A DNA stretch of 17,924 nt, taken from the NCBI GenBank assembly GCA_963981505.1, contig CAXCEI010000032.1:1-17924 (forward strand), given 5' to 3'. Below, piece after piece: positions 1-7,554 of this stretch. The stretch comes from OPU3-GD-OMZ sp001901525 (lineage in GTDB: Bacteria; Pseudomonadota; Gammaproteobacteria; Methylococcales; Methylomonadaceae). A program made the position numbers and the translations under genes. The notes below the pieces were generated by a model. It was not told the DNA's origin. It worked only from the letters and a program-made list of their open reading frames with translations, and made no database searches. The number at the start of each line of letters is the position of its first letter. The first letter of the stretch is position 1.

Positions 1-29
1 ACCAGCCTCCCCGCTGTAGCGAATTGCAT

Positions 30-217
30 TCAGGCCGGTCTCCGGGCTTATAAGTGGCGTGTGCCGCAATCATTAACCTTCCCGTGTATTAACACAGTGG
101 TGTAACCGATGATTGTTATCCTTACTTACCGTTGCGGGGGCAGCATCGGTTTTGATGAATGTCATCGCACCGATTTCCCGTTTACCCCTTGAAGCACTGT
201 TGCGCGGCAAGGGACCT
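30..217 (-). promoter_or_regulatory. Cobalamin (B12) riboswitch aptamer, leftward
   Basis: Read on the minus strand, the stretch carries the conserved elements of the adenosylcobalamin riboswitch in the right order. They are GGGAAATCGGTG (about 182-171), the B12 box GCTGCCCCCGCAAC (about 144-131), CCACTGTG followed by a loop and CACGGGAAGG (about 100-77), then GCCACT (about 58-53) and GCCCGGAGACCGGCCTG near the 3' end (about 46-30). A flanking GGTCCCTT/AAGGGG pair suits an outer helix at the 5' side. The regulated gene must lie left of the window; in this family it is usually a B12 transporter (btuB), a corrinoid-synthesis gene or a B12-independent isozyme, and the sequence does not say which. 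The last 29 bases (CGCTACAGCG, then GGGGAGG) may belong to the expression platform. The boundaries are approximate. Confidence 0.93.
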
Positions 218-230
218 AAAGTAACTCGGT

Positions 231-239
231 ATTATGACA
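231..239 (-). promoter_or_regulatory. Possible extended -10 promoter for the riboswitch transcript
   Basis: The minus strand reads TGTCATAAT here, an extended -10 element (TGn plus CATAAT) about 14 bases upstream of the aptamer. No good -35 hexamer is seen at normal spacing, as expected for extended -10 promoters. This is pattern matching only; the riboswitch could also be reached by read-through from slyX, which ends 65 bases upstream. Confidence 0.35.
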
Positions 240-281
240 GGTTAAGGCGCTAGCGTATAGTGAAGTGCTAATGGAGAGGGG

Positions 282-488
282 TTAGTAATGAGGCGGCTTT
301 TCATCGATAACAGGATCGCTATTGAGGGTGTCGGCCATTTCCTGAACGCGGCCGATAAGTTGTTGGCATAGCAGTTCGAGGTGGTCGATTTGTTTTTGTT
401 GTTGGTGCAGAGTATCGCTGAGTTGCAAAGTAGTGAGTTCTTGGAAGGCAAGTTTGCTTTCGATCGCTTCTAGTCTTGAGTCGGTCAT
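282..488 (-). CDS. slyX: SlyX family protein
   Basis: This 68-residue protein has the hallmarks of SlyX: a short acidic start (MTDSRLEAIESKLAFQE), one long glutamine- and leucine-rich heptad region (about residues 5-52) predicted to form a coiled coil, and the family C-terminal signature ending PPHY. The length matches the usual 70-75 residues. SlyX is a small soluble protein of gammaproteobacteria with no firm biochemical role; the name comes from proximity to slyD in E. coli. The ATG overlaps the stop of the upstream DUF1415 gene in an ATGA arrangement, so the two are almost certainly co-transcribed and translationally coupled. A longer frame on the same strand covers the same bases but lacks these family features and is a shadow. 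Confidence 0.9.
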   Translation of the reverse strand: MTDSRLEAIESKLAFQELTTLQLSDTLHQQQKQIDHLELLCQQLIGRVQEMADTLNSDPVIDEKPPHY

Positions 489-1063
489 AATGAGGCGTTG
501 GTATCGTGAGTAAAGGAGTTAAATAAGTGTTGTAAATGGGGGGTGCCTAGGCGGTTCATCAGGGCAATATTGTGCTCAATAATCACCTCGGTGTCGCTGT
601 AGTGCAACAGTGCCTTTTCGATGCTGCTTTCTCGTAGCAAATGCAAAATCGGATAGGGTGAACGATTGGTATAGTTTTCAGCAGCATCAGGCTGCGTGTT
701 GGCAAAAAGATACTGTGGGTGAAAACTGGCTAATTGGTAAATGCCTTCGTAACCTTGGGCTTTGAGTAAGGGTTCTGCAATGGCAAGAAGGTCCAGAAAG
801 TCATCAAAGTCGGCGAGTCCTTGTGGACAAATAAACAAGGTAGTTTCAAGTGTCGCTTGGCTATCGAGCCGTTGGCATTCGCTGATTAAGGCTTCAAGGC
901 GATCGGCTATCGCAGTGTTGCGATCAATGTGGTAGTGGATTTTTTCTTGGATAAAGACGGTCTTGGCAAAGGGGCAAAGGTTTTCCCCGATGACCAGTGT
1001 TTTAATCCATTGTTGGCAGTGCCTGATGATTGCATTGTCATGAACGACTGAGTTAATAGACAT
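485..1063 (-). CDS. DUF1415 family protein
   Basis: The product is 192 residues long, typical of the DUF1415 family of proteobacteria. It begins with the characteristic segment containing NLCPFAK (residues 28-34, with Cys30), and further on has the conserved TTLFICPQ block and the ASFHPQY motif. It looks soluble and cytoplasmic, with no signal peptide or membrane helix. No function is established for the family; the conserved Cys and His residues hint at metal or thiol chemistry, but that is a guess. The gene is first in a leftward pair with slyX (4-bp overlap). The start at 1063 has no strong ribosome-binding site before it. The divergent metallopeptidase gene starts 151 bp away. Confidence 0.85.
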   Translation of the reverse strand: MSINSVVHDNAIIRHCQQWIKTLVIGENLCPFAKTVFIQEKIHYHIDRNTAIADRLEALISECQRLDSQATLETTLFICPQGLADFDDFLDLLAIAEPLLKAQGYEGIYQLASFHPQYLFANTQPDAAENYTNRSPYPILHLLRESSIEKALLHYSDTEVIIEHNIALMNRLGTPHLQHLFNSFTHDTNASL

Positions 1064-1136
1064 AAAGGCGGTGACTGATAGATGAATTTGTTGTTAGTTT
1101 ACGCATTTGTGTAGAGAAAGTATTGATCTGATCTTT

Positions 1137-1142
1137 TATAAT
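1137..1142 (+). promoter_or_regulatory. Possible -10 box (TATAAT) upstream of the metallopeptidase gene
   Basis: A perfect TATAAT lies in the 151-bp gap between the divergent DUF1415 and metallopeptidase genes, about 72 bases before the latter's ATG. No convincing -35 hexamer stands 16-18 bases upstream, so it is offered as a candidate only. Confidence 0.35.
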
Positions 1143-1214
1143 AACCATTATTTTTAGACCGAAGGTCGTGACAGTTATTTTGTTAAGTTCCAAGCGGGTA
1201 TTAATCACGCAATT

Positions 1215-1928
1215 ATGAATGAAATTCCTTTTGTCTATGAGATTCGTTATAGCCAGAGAGCTAAACGGTTACGATTGGTTGTGACACCCGAAAAAGTAGA
1301 GGTCGTGGCTCCGAAACGTACTGCGGGGGCCGATATTCGCCGCTTCGTACACGAACAGCAGGCATGGGTGTGTAAAACTTTGGCGAAAGTAGCGGCACAG
1401 CCGAACCAATTGCCAAAGCCCGTTAATTATCAAGCCGGTGCTAAAATTCCTTTTCGCGGTGAGCTTTGGCCATTAGTGCTTAAACCCTCAGCGCGTAAGC
1501 GCGTTAAGATTAGTTTTGATCAGGCTTTTATCGTTGATTTACCCACCTTATTGGCCCCTGGTGCCGTGTCAGAGGCGATAAAGAAGGCACTGACGGTGTG
1601 GTTGAAGAAACAGGCTCTTGTTGCCGCCGAGCAATTTTGCGAGCAGCATAGTAAACGGTTTCAGTTGTATCCCAACTCAATTCGGGTGCGGCAACAGAAA
1701 ACACGGTGGGGGAGTTGTGGTGCAGGCAACGATATCAATTTAAATTGGTTGCTTATTTTAGCGCCACCTGCGGTATTAGAATATGTCATGGTTCATGAGT
1801 TATGTCATATTAAAGAAAGAAATCATTCGCGTCAGTTTTGGGCTTTAGTCGCCAAGCACTTGCCGGATTATCAGCAACAGCGGGATTGGCTTAAAACGCA
1901 CGGTGCACAACTTATGATGGGGTTATAA
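1215..1928 (+). CDS. YgjP-like (DUF45, M48-related) zinc metallopeptidase
   Basis: This 237-residue protein matches the YgjP/DUF45 family across its length. Near the C-terminus it has the family block RWGSC (residues 164-168), then the zinc site HELCH (194-198), with a likely third ligand His204 in the NHS...FW segment. Glu195 is the expected catalytic base. The N-terminal half (RYSQRAKRLRL, VEVVAPKR) is the usual beta-rich region of the family. It has no signal peptide or membrane segment, so it should act in the cytoplasm. The natural substrate is unknown for the family; the fold resembles SprT/WSS1-type proteases. The stop codon abuts the next gene's ATG with no gap, so it is the first gene of a tight rightward trio. 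The ribosome-binding site is weak. Confidence 0.9.
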   Translation: MNEIPFVYEIRYSQRAKRLRLVVTPEKVEVVAPKRTAGADIRRFVHEQQAWVCKTLAKVAAQPNQLPKPVNYQAGAKIPFRGELWPLVLKPSARKRVKISFDQAFIVDLPTLLAPGAVSEAIKKALTVWLKKQALVAAEQFCEQHSKRFQLYPNSIRVRQQKTRWGSCGAGNDINLNWLLILAPPAVLEYVMVHELCHIKERNHSRQFWALVAKHLPDYQQQRDWLKTHGAQLMMGL

Positions 1929-2411
1929 ATGTCGTTACGGAAGAGTTTGTTTTATGGTTTTTTAGTGCTTATTGTTTTGGTGGGTCAACAGGTGGTGAAT
2001 AGGGATCTTGTTGAGGGTGTGCCGCCGAAAGTTCACGGCGCGGTCATTAACAATAAGGTGCCTTGGGAGGGTGCTATTGAAGGCCCGGGTGTTATTTATT
2101 TTTGGGCCAGTTGGTGTGGTATTTGTCAATCCATTCAAGGTACGATGAGCGATGTGTTAGTACAAATGTCTGGCATGACGGTGGCGGTAAAATCAGGGTC
2201 CAATGAAGACGTTCAAAAATACTTGAAAAAGTCAGAACTTGATTGGCCCGTGGTTAATGACGCGGATGGTGCAATAGGCGACGCTTTTGGTATTCGTGGG
2301 GTGCCGACTATTTTTGTTATAGGCCCTTCGGGGAAAATTAAATTTACGGCTGTGGGTTATACCAGTGCAATCGGCTTGCAGTTACGTTTGTGGTTAGCCG
2401 GTTTTGAATAG
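1929..2411 (+). CDS. Membrane-anchored thioredoxin-fold protein (TlpA/DsbE/ScsD-like)
   Basis: The 160-residue product has one N-terminal hydrophobic helix (about residues 7-19) preceded by Arg/Lys, consistent with a signal anchor that places the rest in the periplasm. The thioredoxin fold follows: FWASWCGIC with the redox pair Cys63/Cys66, and the cis-proline loop GVPT at 124-127. The WCGIC active site and the length resemble ScsD or DsbE/ResA-type oxidoreductases, which reduce or shuffle disulfides of exported proteins; the partner cannot be named from sequence. The start is fixed by the preceding stop, with no intergenic base. Its own end overlaps the candidate TTG start of the next gene by 8 bp. 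Neither cytochrome c maturation nor copper-resistance genes are nearby, so a classical CcmG or Scs role is not supported. Confidence 0.87.
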   Translation: MSLRKSLFYGFLVLIVLVGQQVVNRDLVEGVPPKVHGAVINNKVPWEGAIEGPGVIYFWASWCGICQSIQGTMSDVLVQMSGMTVAVKSGSNEDVQKYLKKSELDWPVVNDADGAIGDAFGIRGVPTIFVIGPSGKIKFTAVGYTSAIGLQLRLWLAGFE

Positions 2412-4893
2412 TGTTTTGACTCGAGAGCGCAGCGTGATGTTGCTGTTCTTTTTATCCGGCGTAACGGGGCTTGTTTATGAGGTCTTTTGGTTTAAGGAAT
2501 TAAGCCTGTTATTGGGTAGTTCGACTCAAGCCATGGCCACGACATTAGCGGCCTTTTTTTTAGGGTTGGCAGTGGGCAGTTATCACTGGGGTGCACGGGC
2601 AGCGGGTTGTAATAACCCGCTACGGCTTTATGGGCTGTTGGAATTGGCTGTGGCCCTGTCAGTCGGGGGCTATTTTTTTCTTATGAAGGGCTATGCGGTT
2701 ATTTATCCAGACTTGTTTAATGCCTTTGGTAATCAGCCGAAAGTATTTTTAGCCACTAAGTTTTTGTTGGCAATGGTGGTATTATTTCCACCGGCTTATT
2801 TTATCGGCGGTACGCTTCCGGTGGTAGGCCAGTATGTGGATCGTGTCGGTAAGCAACGCGGTGTTAAAGTAACTTCGCTCTATGTGATTAATACCTTGGG
2901 TGCGGTTGTCGGAACACTGTTGGCAGGTTTTTATTTGCCGGTTGCTTTGGGTTATGAACAGAGTTATTTTCTGACTATGGGATTAACCTTGTTGGTTGGG
3001 TTGTCAGCGCTTGGTCTGTCACGGGGAGTGACGAAAATACATATTTCAGCGCCCCAAGAGCACCCCGATATTGTTACCACGCAAGGCGACATAAGTTTAG
3101 CTGGTTTAAAACAGTTATCGTTTTTTTCTGGTTTTACGGTGTTATCACTAGAGGTTTTGTGGGGCCGTATGTTTGAGCAGGTCTTACAAAACTCGGTCTA
3201 TACCTTTGCCATTATATTAGCGCTTTTTTTATTGTGTATAGCACTAGGGAGTTTCTTGGCTTATCGGTTAATGCAAAGTTCCTTGGTTAATGAAGCGTGT
3301 TTTTTTTGGCAATTAATGGCAAGTGCGGTCTTGATTGGCCTGTCTCCGTTTGTGTTTTTATGCTTAACAGAAAACTTAAATTATGTCGGCTCGAATACCG
3401 GATGGGCTGAATATATTTTGACGATTGTGGGTATAGGAGCAATCGTAATGGGGCCGGTGTTGCTATGTCTGGGCGGTCTATTGCCGCAGTTGATTAAATT
3501 CAGTGAAGCGCGCGGTGGCATGACCGGAAGCGTTGTCGGTACTTTGGTCGCATTCAATACAGCGGGTGGTATTGTGGGGTCCTTAGTGACAGGGTTCTTC
3601 GTTTTTGATTATTTAGGATTGTGGGCCGGTATTCGTTGTTTGGCCGTTTTATACTGTTTGGCCGCTTGGTTTTGGTTGCCTCGGTGTCAATCGTCGTCAC
3701 GGTTGACAGTCTTGCCAGCGGTGGGTTTGTTCTTGTTGGTGTCGTTTTTGGATGTCGGGCAATTACCTGCAGTTAAAATTGATGCCGTCAATGACGGAGA
3801 AAGTTTATTGGCTGTGACAGAAGGGAGTGCTGCAACGGTTGCGGTTATTCGCCGCGGCGATGATGTGAAAATAAAAATAAATAATCACTACACCTTAGGC
3901 GGCAGTGGTTCACGCGTTTTAGAGGCGTTCCAAGGGGAGTTGCCCTTGTTAGTACATCCTAATCCACAGGCGGTTAATATCTTAGGTTTAGGCACCGGCA
4001 TAACGGCGGGGGCGTCGCTCTATTACCCACTTCAATCATTAACGGTGACGGAAGTGATTCCAGAAGTGATTCAAGCTGCGGATGATTATTTTGCTGATTA
4101 TACCAACGGTCTTTTCTATGACCCAAGGGCGCAGGTGATTGCAGAAGATGGCCGCAATTATTTACGAGGAACGGCGGCTGCTTTTGATGTCATTATCAGT
4201 GATTTATTTGTACCGTGGAAGGCCGGTGTTGGCGGCCTTTATTCAGTTGAGCATTATCAGTCGGTGCGTGCACATCTGCAAGCTGGAGGTATTTTTATGC
4301 AATGGTTGCCGGCCTATCAATTAAGTGCAGACTCTTTTAAAACGATTACGCGAACCTTGTTGGCGGTTTTTCCTCAGGTGACTGTTTGGCGCGGTGACTT
4401 TTCGTCCAGAACACCGGTCATTGGTTTGATCGGACACTTAACGCCGAGTGGCTTTGATAAAAATACAGTAGGGTTGTCTTTACAGCGATCTACGGCATCA
4501 GGATTGCCGTTGTTAACGCATTATGTGGGGAGTTTTTTGAGCGATGAAAAGCCATTGGGGAATGGCGCTATCAACAGCGATGACCGACCCTTGATTGAAT
4601 TTCAAATGCCGATTAACCAACGACAAGTTAAGGCGGGACAACAGTATTGGCTGGCGGGGGATGCCTTAATGGCCTTTATGAGTAGTTTACAGCAGCGCAT
4701 GGTTGCGGGTGAAGACACGTTTTTAGCGGCATTATCAAAGGCCGATAAGGCCTTGGCAATAGCAGGTCTTTATTTTCATAAGGCGCAATGGCTTCAAACA
4801 CAAGGGCGCATTAGGGCTGCCGAGCTACAATTGGCAAAATTTCAAGAAAGTTCTGGCGTCGTAGCGTTGCTATCAGACGTTATTTCAGAGTAA
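2404..4893 (+). CDS. Polytopic membrane protein fused to a spermidine-synthase-like domain
   Basis: The 829-residue protein has about 13 hydrophobic segments (residues 10-455) followed by a soluble class I methyltransferase-fold domain (about 465-740). The latter shows the nucleotide loop GLGTG (528-532), an acidic strand-end Glu550 in TEVIPEV, EDGRNYL (581-587) and DVIISD (595-600), with the YSVEHY segment typical of the spermidine synthase superfamily. The canonical GGGDGG loop and DSTDP-type motif of true aminopropyltransferases are absent, so polyamine synthesis should not be assumed. The membrane part is internally duplicated (see findings). The C-terminal 60 residues are helical and alanine-rich, resembling a tetratricopeptide unit. 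The start is uncertain: TTG at 2404, GTG at 2434 or ATG at 2437, the last with a weak GAGAG upstream. It is cotranscribed with the thioredoxin-fold gene. Substrate unknown. Confidence 0.85.
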   Translation: MNSVLTRERSVMLLFFLSGVTGLVYEVFWFKELSLLLGSSTQAMATTLAAFFLGLAVGSYHWGARAAGCNNPLRLYGLLELAVALSVGGYFFLMKGYAVIYPDLFNAFGNQPKVFLATKFLLAMVVLFPPAYFIGGTLPVVGQYVDRVGKQRGVKVTSLYVINTLGAVVGTLLAGFYLPVALGYEQSYFLTMGLTLLVGLSALGLSRGVTKIHISAPQEHPDIVTTQGDISLAGLKQLSFFSGFTVLSLEVLWGRMFEQVLQNSVYTFAIILALFLLCIALGSFLAYRLMQSSLVNEACFFWQLMASAVLIGLSPFVFLCLTENLNYVGSNTGWAEYILTIVGIGAIVMGPVLLCLGGLLPQLIKFSEARGGMTGSVVGTLVAFNTAGGIVGSLVTGFFVFDYLGLWAGIRCLAVLYCLAAWFWLPRCQSSSRLTVLPAVGLFLLVSFLDVGQLPAVKIDAVNDGESLLAVTEGSAATVAVIRRGDDVKIKINNHYTLGGSGSRVLEAFQGELPLLVHPNPQAVNILGLGTGITAGASLYYPLQSLTVTEVIPEVIQAADDYFADYTNGLFYDPRAQVIAEDGRNYLRGTAAAFDVIISDLFVPWKAGVGGLYSVEHYQSVRAHLQAGGIFMQWLPAYQLSADSFKTITRTLLAVFPQVTVWRGDFSSRTPVIGLIGHLTPSGFDKNTVGLSLQRSTASGLPLLTHYVGSFLSDEKPLGNGAINSDDRPLIEFQMPINQRQVKAGQQYWLAGDALMAFMSSLQQRMVAGEDTFLAALSKADKALAIAGLYFHKAQWLQTQGRIRAAELQLAKFQESSGVVALLSDVISE

Positions 4894-5031
4894 TAGGTTA
4901 AAAAACAGTGTTGTGACGTTAATAAACGATAACAATGGCTCTATTTATATTAAAATAGTCGGTTAGGTTCTTTCTGGCGTATCGGGTGGTCAAGGTTGGA
5001 AAGTGTTGTTGTGCGGTAAATCGAGGTTGTT

Positions 5032-5679
5032 ATGCGAATTATTTTATTGGGAAGCCCTGGGTCTGGGAAAGGAACGCAGGCGCAGTTTATTACACAGAAG
5101 TACGGGATTCCTCAAATATCTACGGGTGATATGTTACGTGCCGCTGTTAGAGCAGGCACGCCTCTCGGGGTTGAAGCGAAAAAAGTGATGGATGCCGGCG
5201 GTTTAGTCTCAGATGAAATTATTTTAGGGTTGATTTCAGAGCGTATTGTTGAGGGTGATTGTGAGAATGGCTTTTTATTGGATGGCTTTCCACGAACGAT
5301 TGCGCAAGCAGAAGGCTTAAATGCGATGGAGATTGCTATAGATCATGTCGTTGAGATTGCCGTTGAAGATGATGGCATTATTAACAGAATGAGTGGCCGA
5401 CGGGTGCATGCAGAATCTGGGCGTAGTTATCATATTGAATTTAATCCACCCCAACAGGCAGGCCTAGATGATGTCACCGGTGAGCCTTTGGTTCAACGTG
5501 AAGACGATCAGGAAGAAACCGTTCGTAAACGTTTGGAGGTTTACCATCAGCAAACAAAACCCTTGGTTGATTTTTATCAGTCAGCGAGTCGCTCTGGCGC
5601 AGTGAAATTTAGCTCCGTTATCGGTACGGGCGCGGTGAGCGACATTACGGCGGCGGTATTTGCCAGTTTGGAAAAATAA
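5032..5679 (+). CDS. adk: Adenylate kinase
   Basis: Adenylate kinase interconverts ATP + AMP and 2 ADP in the cytoplasm. The 215-residue length fits the long bacterial form. Visible motifs are the P-loop GSPGSGKGT (7-15), the AMP-binding TGDMLRAAV (31-39), the signature DGFPRTIAQA (84-93), and a LID domain beginning GRRVH (122-126) and ending near QREDDQEETVRKRL. The LID lacks the four-cysteine zinc site found in some Gram-positive enzymes, as expected for a proteobacterium. A GAGG ribosome-binding site at 5023-5026 supports this ATG. The gene is 138 bp after the membrane protein; that gap is AT-rich but I see no clean promoter. It is followed 56 bp later by asd on the same strand. Confidence 0.97.
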   Translation: MRIILLGSPGSGKGTQAQFITQKYGIPQISTGDMLRAAVRAGTPLGVEAKKVMDAGGLVSDEIILGLISERIVEGDCENGFLLDGFPRTIAQAEGLNAMEIAIDHVVEIAVEDDGIINRMSGRRVHAESGRSYHIEFNPPQQAGLDDVTGEPLVQREDDQEETVRKRLEVYHQQTKPLVDFYQSASRSGAVKFSSVIGTGAVSDITAAVFASLEK

Positions 5680-5735
5680 ATTGTCTCGGGGGCGTGAGCG
5701 CCCATTAGGGTTAGTAAAATTGTAAGAGGATTGAA

Positions 5736-6758
5736 ATGGCTAAGAAATTTAATGTGGCAGTCGTGGGTGCAACCGGTGCTGTGGGTGAGGCAATGTTGTC
5801 GATTTTGGAACAGCGTGGTTTTCCCATAGGCGATATTTACCCGTTGGCCAGTAGCCGTTCCGTCGGTAAGCGTATTAGTTTTAACGGGGAATCGGTCAAA
5901 ATTGGTGATTTAGCTGAGTTTGACTTTAGTCAGGTACAAATAGGGCTGTTTTCTGCCGGTGCTTCCGTTTCAGCAGAATATGCGCCGAAAGCTACGGCCG
6001 CTGGGTGTGTGGTCATTGATAATACCTCGCAATTTAGATACGACACTGATATTCCATTGGTGGTCCCAGAAGTTAATCCAGAGAGTATTGCGGCATTTTC
6101 TAATCAAGGTATTATTGCGAACCCTAATTGTTCAACGATCCAGATGGTGGTTGCATTAAAGCCTATTTATGATGCGGTGGGTATTGACAGAATTAATGTA
6201 TGTACTTATCAGGCGGTGTCAGGTTCAGGTAAAGTGGGTGTTGAAGAAGTGGTTTCCCAAACGGCTAAATTATTAAATGGTAAGCCGGTGACATCGAAGG
6301 TTTATCCTAAGCAAATTGCGTTTAATGTTTTGCCGCAGATTGATGTTTTTATGGACAATGGTTACACCAAAGAAGAAATGAAGATGGTATGGGAAACCAA
6401 GAAAATAATGGCCGATGAGGCTATTAAAGTGAATGCGACAGCAGTACGGGTACCGGTTTTCTTTGGTCATTCTGAAGCGGTGCATTTAGAAACAAAAACA
6501 GCGATTAGCGCGAGTGAGGCAAGAGCCCTACTTGAAAAGGCGCCGGGTGTGACCGTTGTTGATGTGCGTGAAGAGGGTGGCTATCCAACCGCTGTGACGG
6601 AGTCTTCGGGGGATGATGCCGTTTTTGTAGGACGGATTCGGTCGGATATTTCGCACCCACGGGGGCTTAATTTATGGGTAGTGAGTGATAACGTTCGCAA
6701 AGGTGCGGCTTTAAATAGTGTACAGATCGCTGAGATTCTAGCGCAAGATTATTTGTAA
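5736..6758 (+). CDS. asd: Aspartate-semialdehyde dehydrogenase
   Basis: Asd reduces aspartyl phosphate to aspartate semialdehyde with NADPH, the branch point to lysine, diaminopimelate, threonine and methionine. The 340-residue protein begins with the dinucleotide loop GATGAVGEAM (11-20). The catalytic cysteine is Cys132 in NPNCST, Gln159 stands in TYQAVSGSG, and the acid/base histidine is probably His245 in VPVFFGHSE. The GATGAVG start and the length place it in the shorter Asd subfamily rather than the 367-residue E. coli type. AAGAGGA at 5724-5730 is a good ribosome-binding site. A weak GC-rich hairpin (about 5690-5703) lies between adk and asd but has no T-run, so read-through from adk is likely. 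The next gene is convergent, 64 bp away. Confidence 0.97.
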   Translation: MAKKFNVAVVGATGAVGEAMLSILEQRGFPIGDIYPLASSRSVGKRISFNGESVKIGDLAEFDFSQVQIGLFSAGASVSAEYAPKATAAGCVVIDNTSQFRYDTDIPLVVPEVNPESIAAFSNQGIIANPNCSTIQMVVALKPIYDAVGIDRINVCTYQAVSGSGKVGVEEVVSQTAKLLNGKPVTSKVYPKQIAFNVLPQIDVFMDNGYTKEEMKMVWETKKIMADEAIKVNATAVRVPVFFGHSEAVHLETKTAISASEARALLEKAPGVTVVDVREEGGYPTAVTESSGDDAVFVGRIRSDISHPRGLNLWVVSDNVRKGAALNSVQIAEILAQDYL

Positions 6759-6822
6759 CGCACAGGGTCGTTAAGCTTAAGTTTTTTATAAAGTGGCAGC
6801 TAATGGGTTACAGGGTTGGGTG

Positions 6823-7554
6823 TTAGTCTTTCAGTTGCTCTAAGAGTTGATCTTGGTGATCGAAAAATGATTGTAACGCTTTTTCTAAGGATTCAAGGGC
6901 GCTAGCAAGCTGTTTAGTCGTATGGTTTTTGGCAAATGTTTCTAGTTTTTGGGCGGCCTGCTGGATTGAGGTAAGCCCACAAAAGGCGGCTGAACCATTG
7001 AGTTTATGGGCGCAGTTTTGTAGTTGCTTGATATTTTGTTGGTCAACAGCGGTCTGTATTTCAGACAGTTGTTTTGGGAAATCATCAAAACAGCGCTCGA
7101 GTAGGGTTTGTGCGAGCTGTTTGTTTTGTTGCGTTTTAATGAGTAGCGGTATTAGAAAGTCGGGTGACAACGGGGCGGTGGAATGTTGCTGTTGTAACTC
7201 AGTGATTTGGAAGATTATTTTTTTAAGCGTGGAGGTTAGGAACGGCACCGTAAGGATGTCGTCGCAGGGGTGAACATCAACCGTTGGAGGTAAGCCTTGG
7301 CCGCGTGATATGACGGCAATGAGATGACACGGTTTGTGAACGCTAAGCTGGCTGATGAGCTGTGTTGTATTAAAGTGAGGGTTTTCTAGATCAAGAAAGG
7401 CAGCATCAAAGATGCTTTGTGACAGTATGCTCAAGTGACCTGGTAGGGTATGGGCGCAGACTATCTCTTGGCTATGTGTGTTCAAGTGGTGCTGTAGTTG
7501 TTGAGTAATTGAGGGGTTTGAGCTGTTAATCAGTATTGTTAAAGGCGTTCGCAT
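6823..7554 (-). CDS. Degenerate receiver plus Hpt phosphotransfer protein
   Basis: This 243-residue cytoplasmic protein has two parts. Residues 1-118 resemble a response-regulator receiver: Asp55 in AFLDLENP sits where the phospho-acceptor would be and VPF (103-105) sits in the place of the usual KPF. The N-terminal acidic pair is replaced by Ser/Asn, and the conserved Lys by Val, so magnesium-dependent phosphorylation of Asp55 is doubtful. Residues about 130-240 are a helical histidine phosphotransfer domain with the motif AHKLNGSAAFCGL, whose His183 is the predicted phosphoryl carrier. It is glutamine-rich throughout. It probably relays phosphate between a hybrid sensor kinase and a response regulator encoded elsewhere; no kinase is in the window. 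The gene is convergent with asd and divergent from the methyltransferase gene. The Hpt call is secure, the receiver call less so. Confidence 0.8.
   Translation of the reverse strand: MRTPLTILINSSNPSITQQLQHHLNTHSQEIVCAHTLPGHLSILSQSIFDAAFLDLENPHFNTTQLISQLSVHKPCHLIAVISRGQGLPPTVDVHPCDDILTVPFLTSTLKKIIFQITELQQQHSTAPLSPDFLIPLLIKTQQNKQLAQTLLERCFDDFPKQLSEIQTAVDQQNIKQLQNCAHKLNGSAAFCGLTSIQQAAQKLETFAKNHTTKQLASALESLEKALQSFFDHQDQLLEQLKD

Noticed and set aside
242..451. A 69-codon minus-strand frame over slyX
   Set aside because: It is a shadow of slyX in another frame; slyX has the coiled coil, PPHY ending and ATGA coupling.
5690..5703. GGGCG/CGCCC hairpin between adk and asd as a terminator
   Set aside because: There is no T-run after it and asd starts shortly downstream on the same strand.
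6771..6788. TTAAGCTTAA palindrome followed by T residues after asd, as a terminator
   Set aside because: The 10-bp palindrome has no loop, so it cannot form a normal terminator hairpin; short AT-rich palindromes are common.
6929..7273. A 114-codon plus-strand frame opposite the Hpt gene
   Set aside because: Its cysteine- and serine-rich product is the antisense of the Hpt domain gene, whose own motif (AHKLNGSA) is clear.
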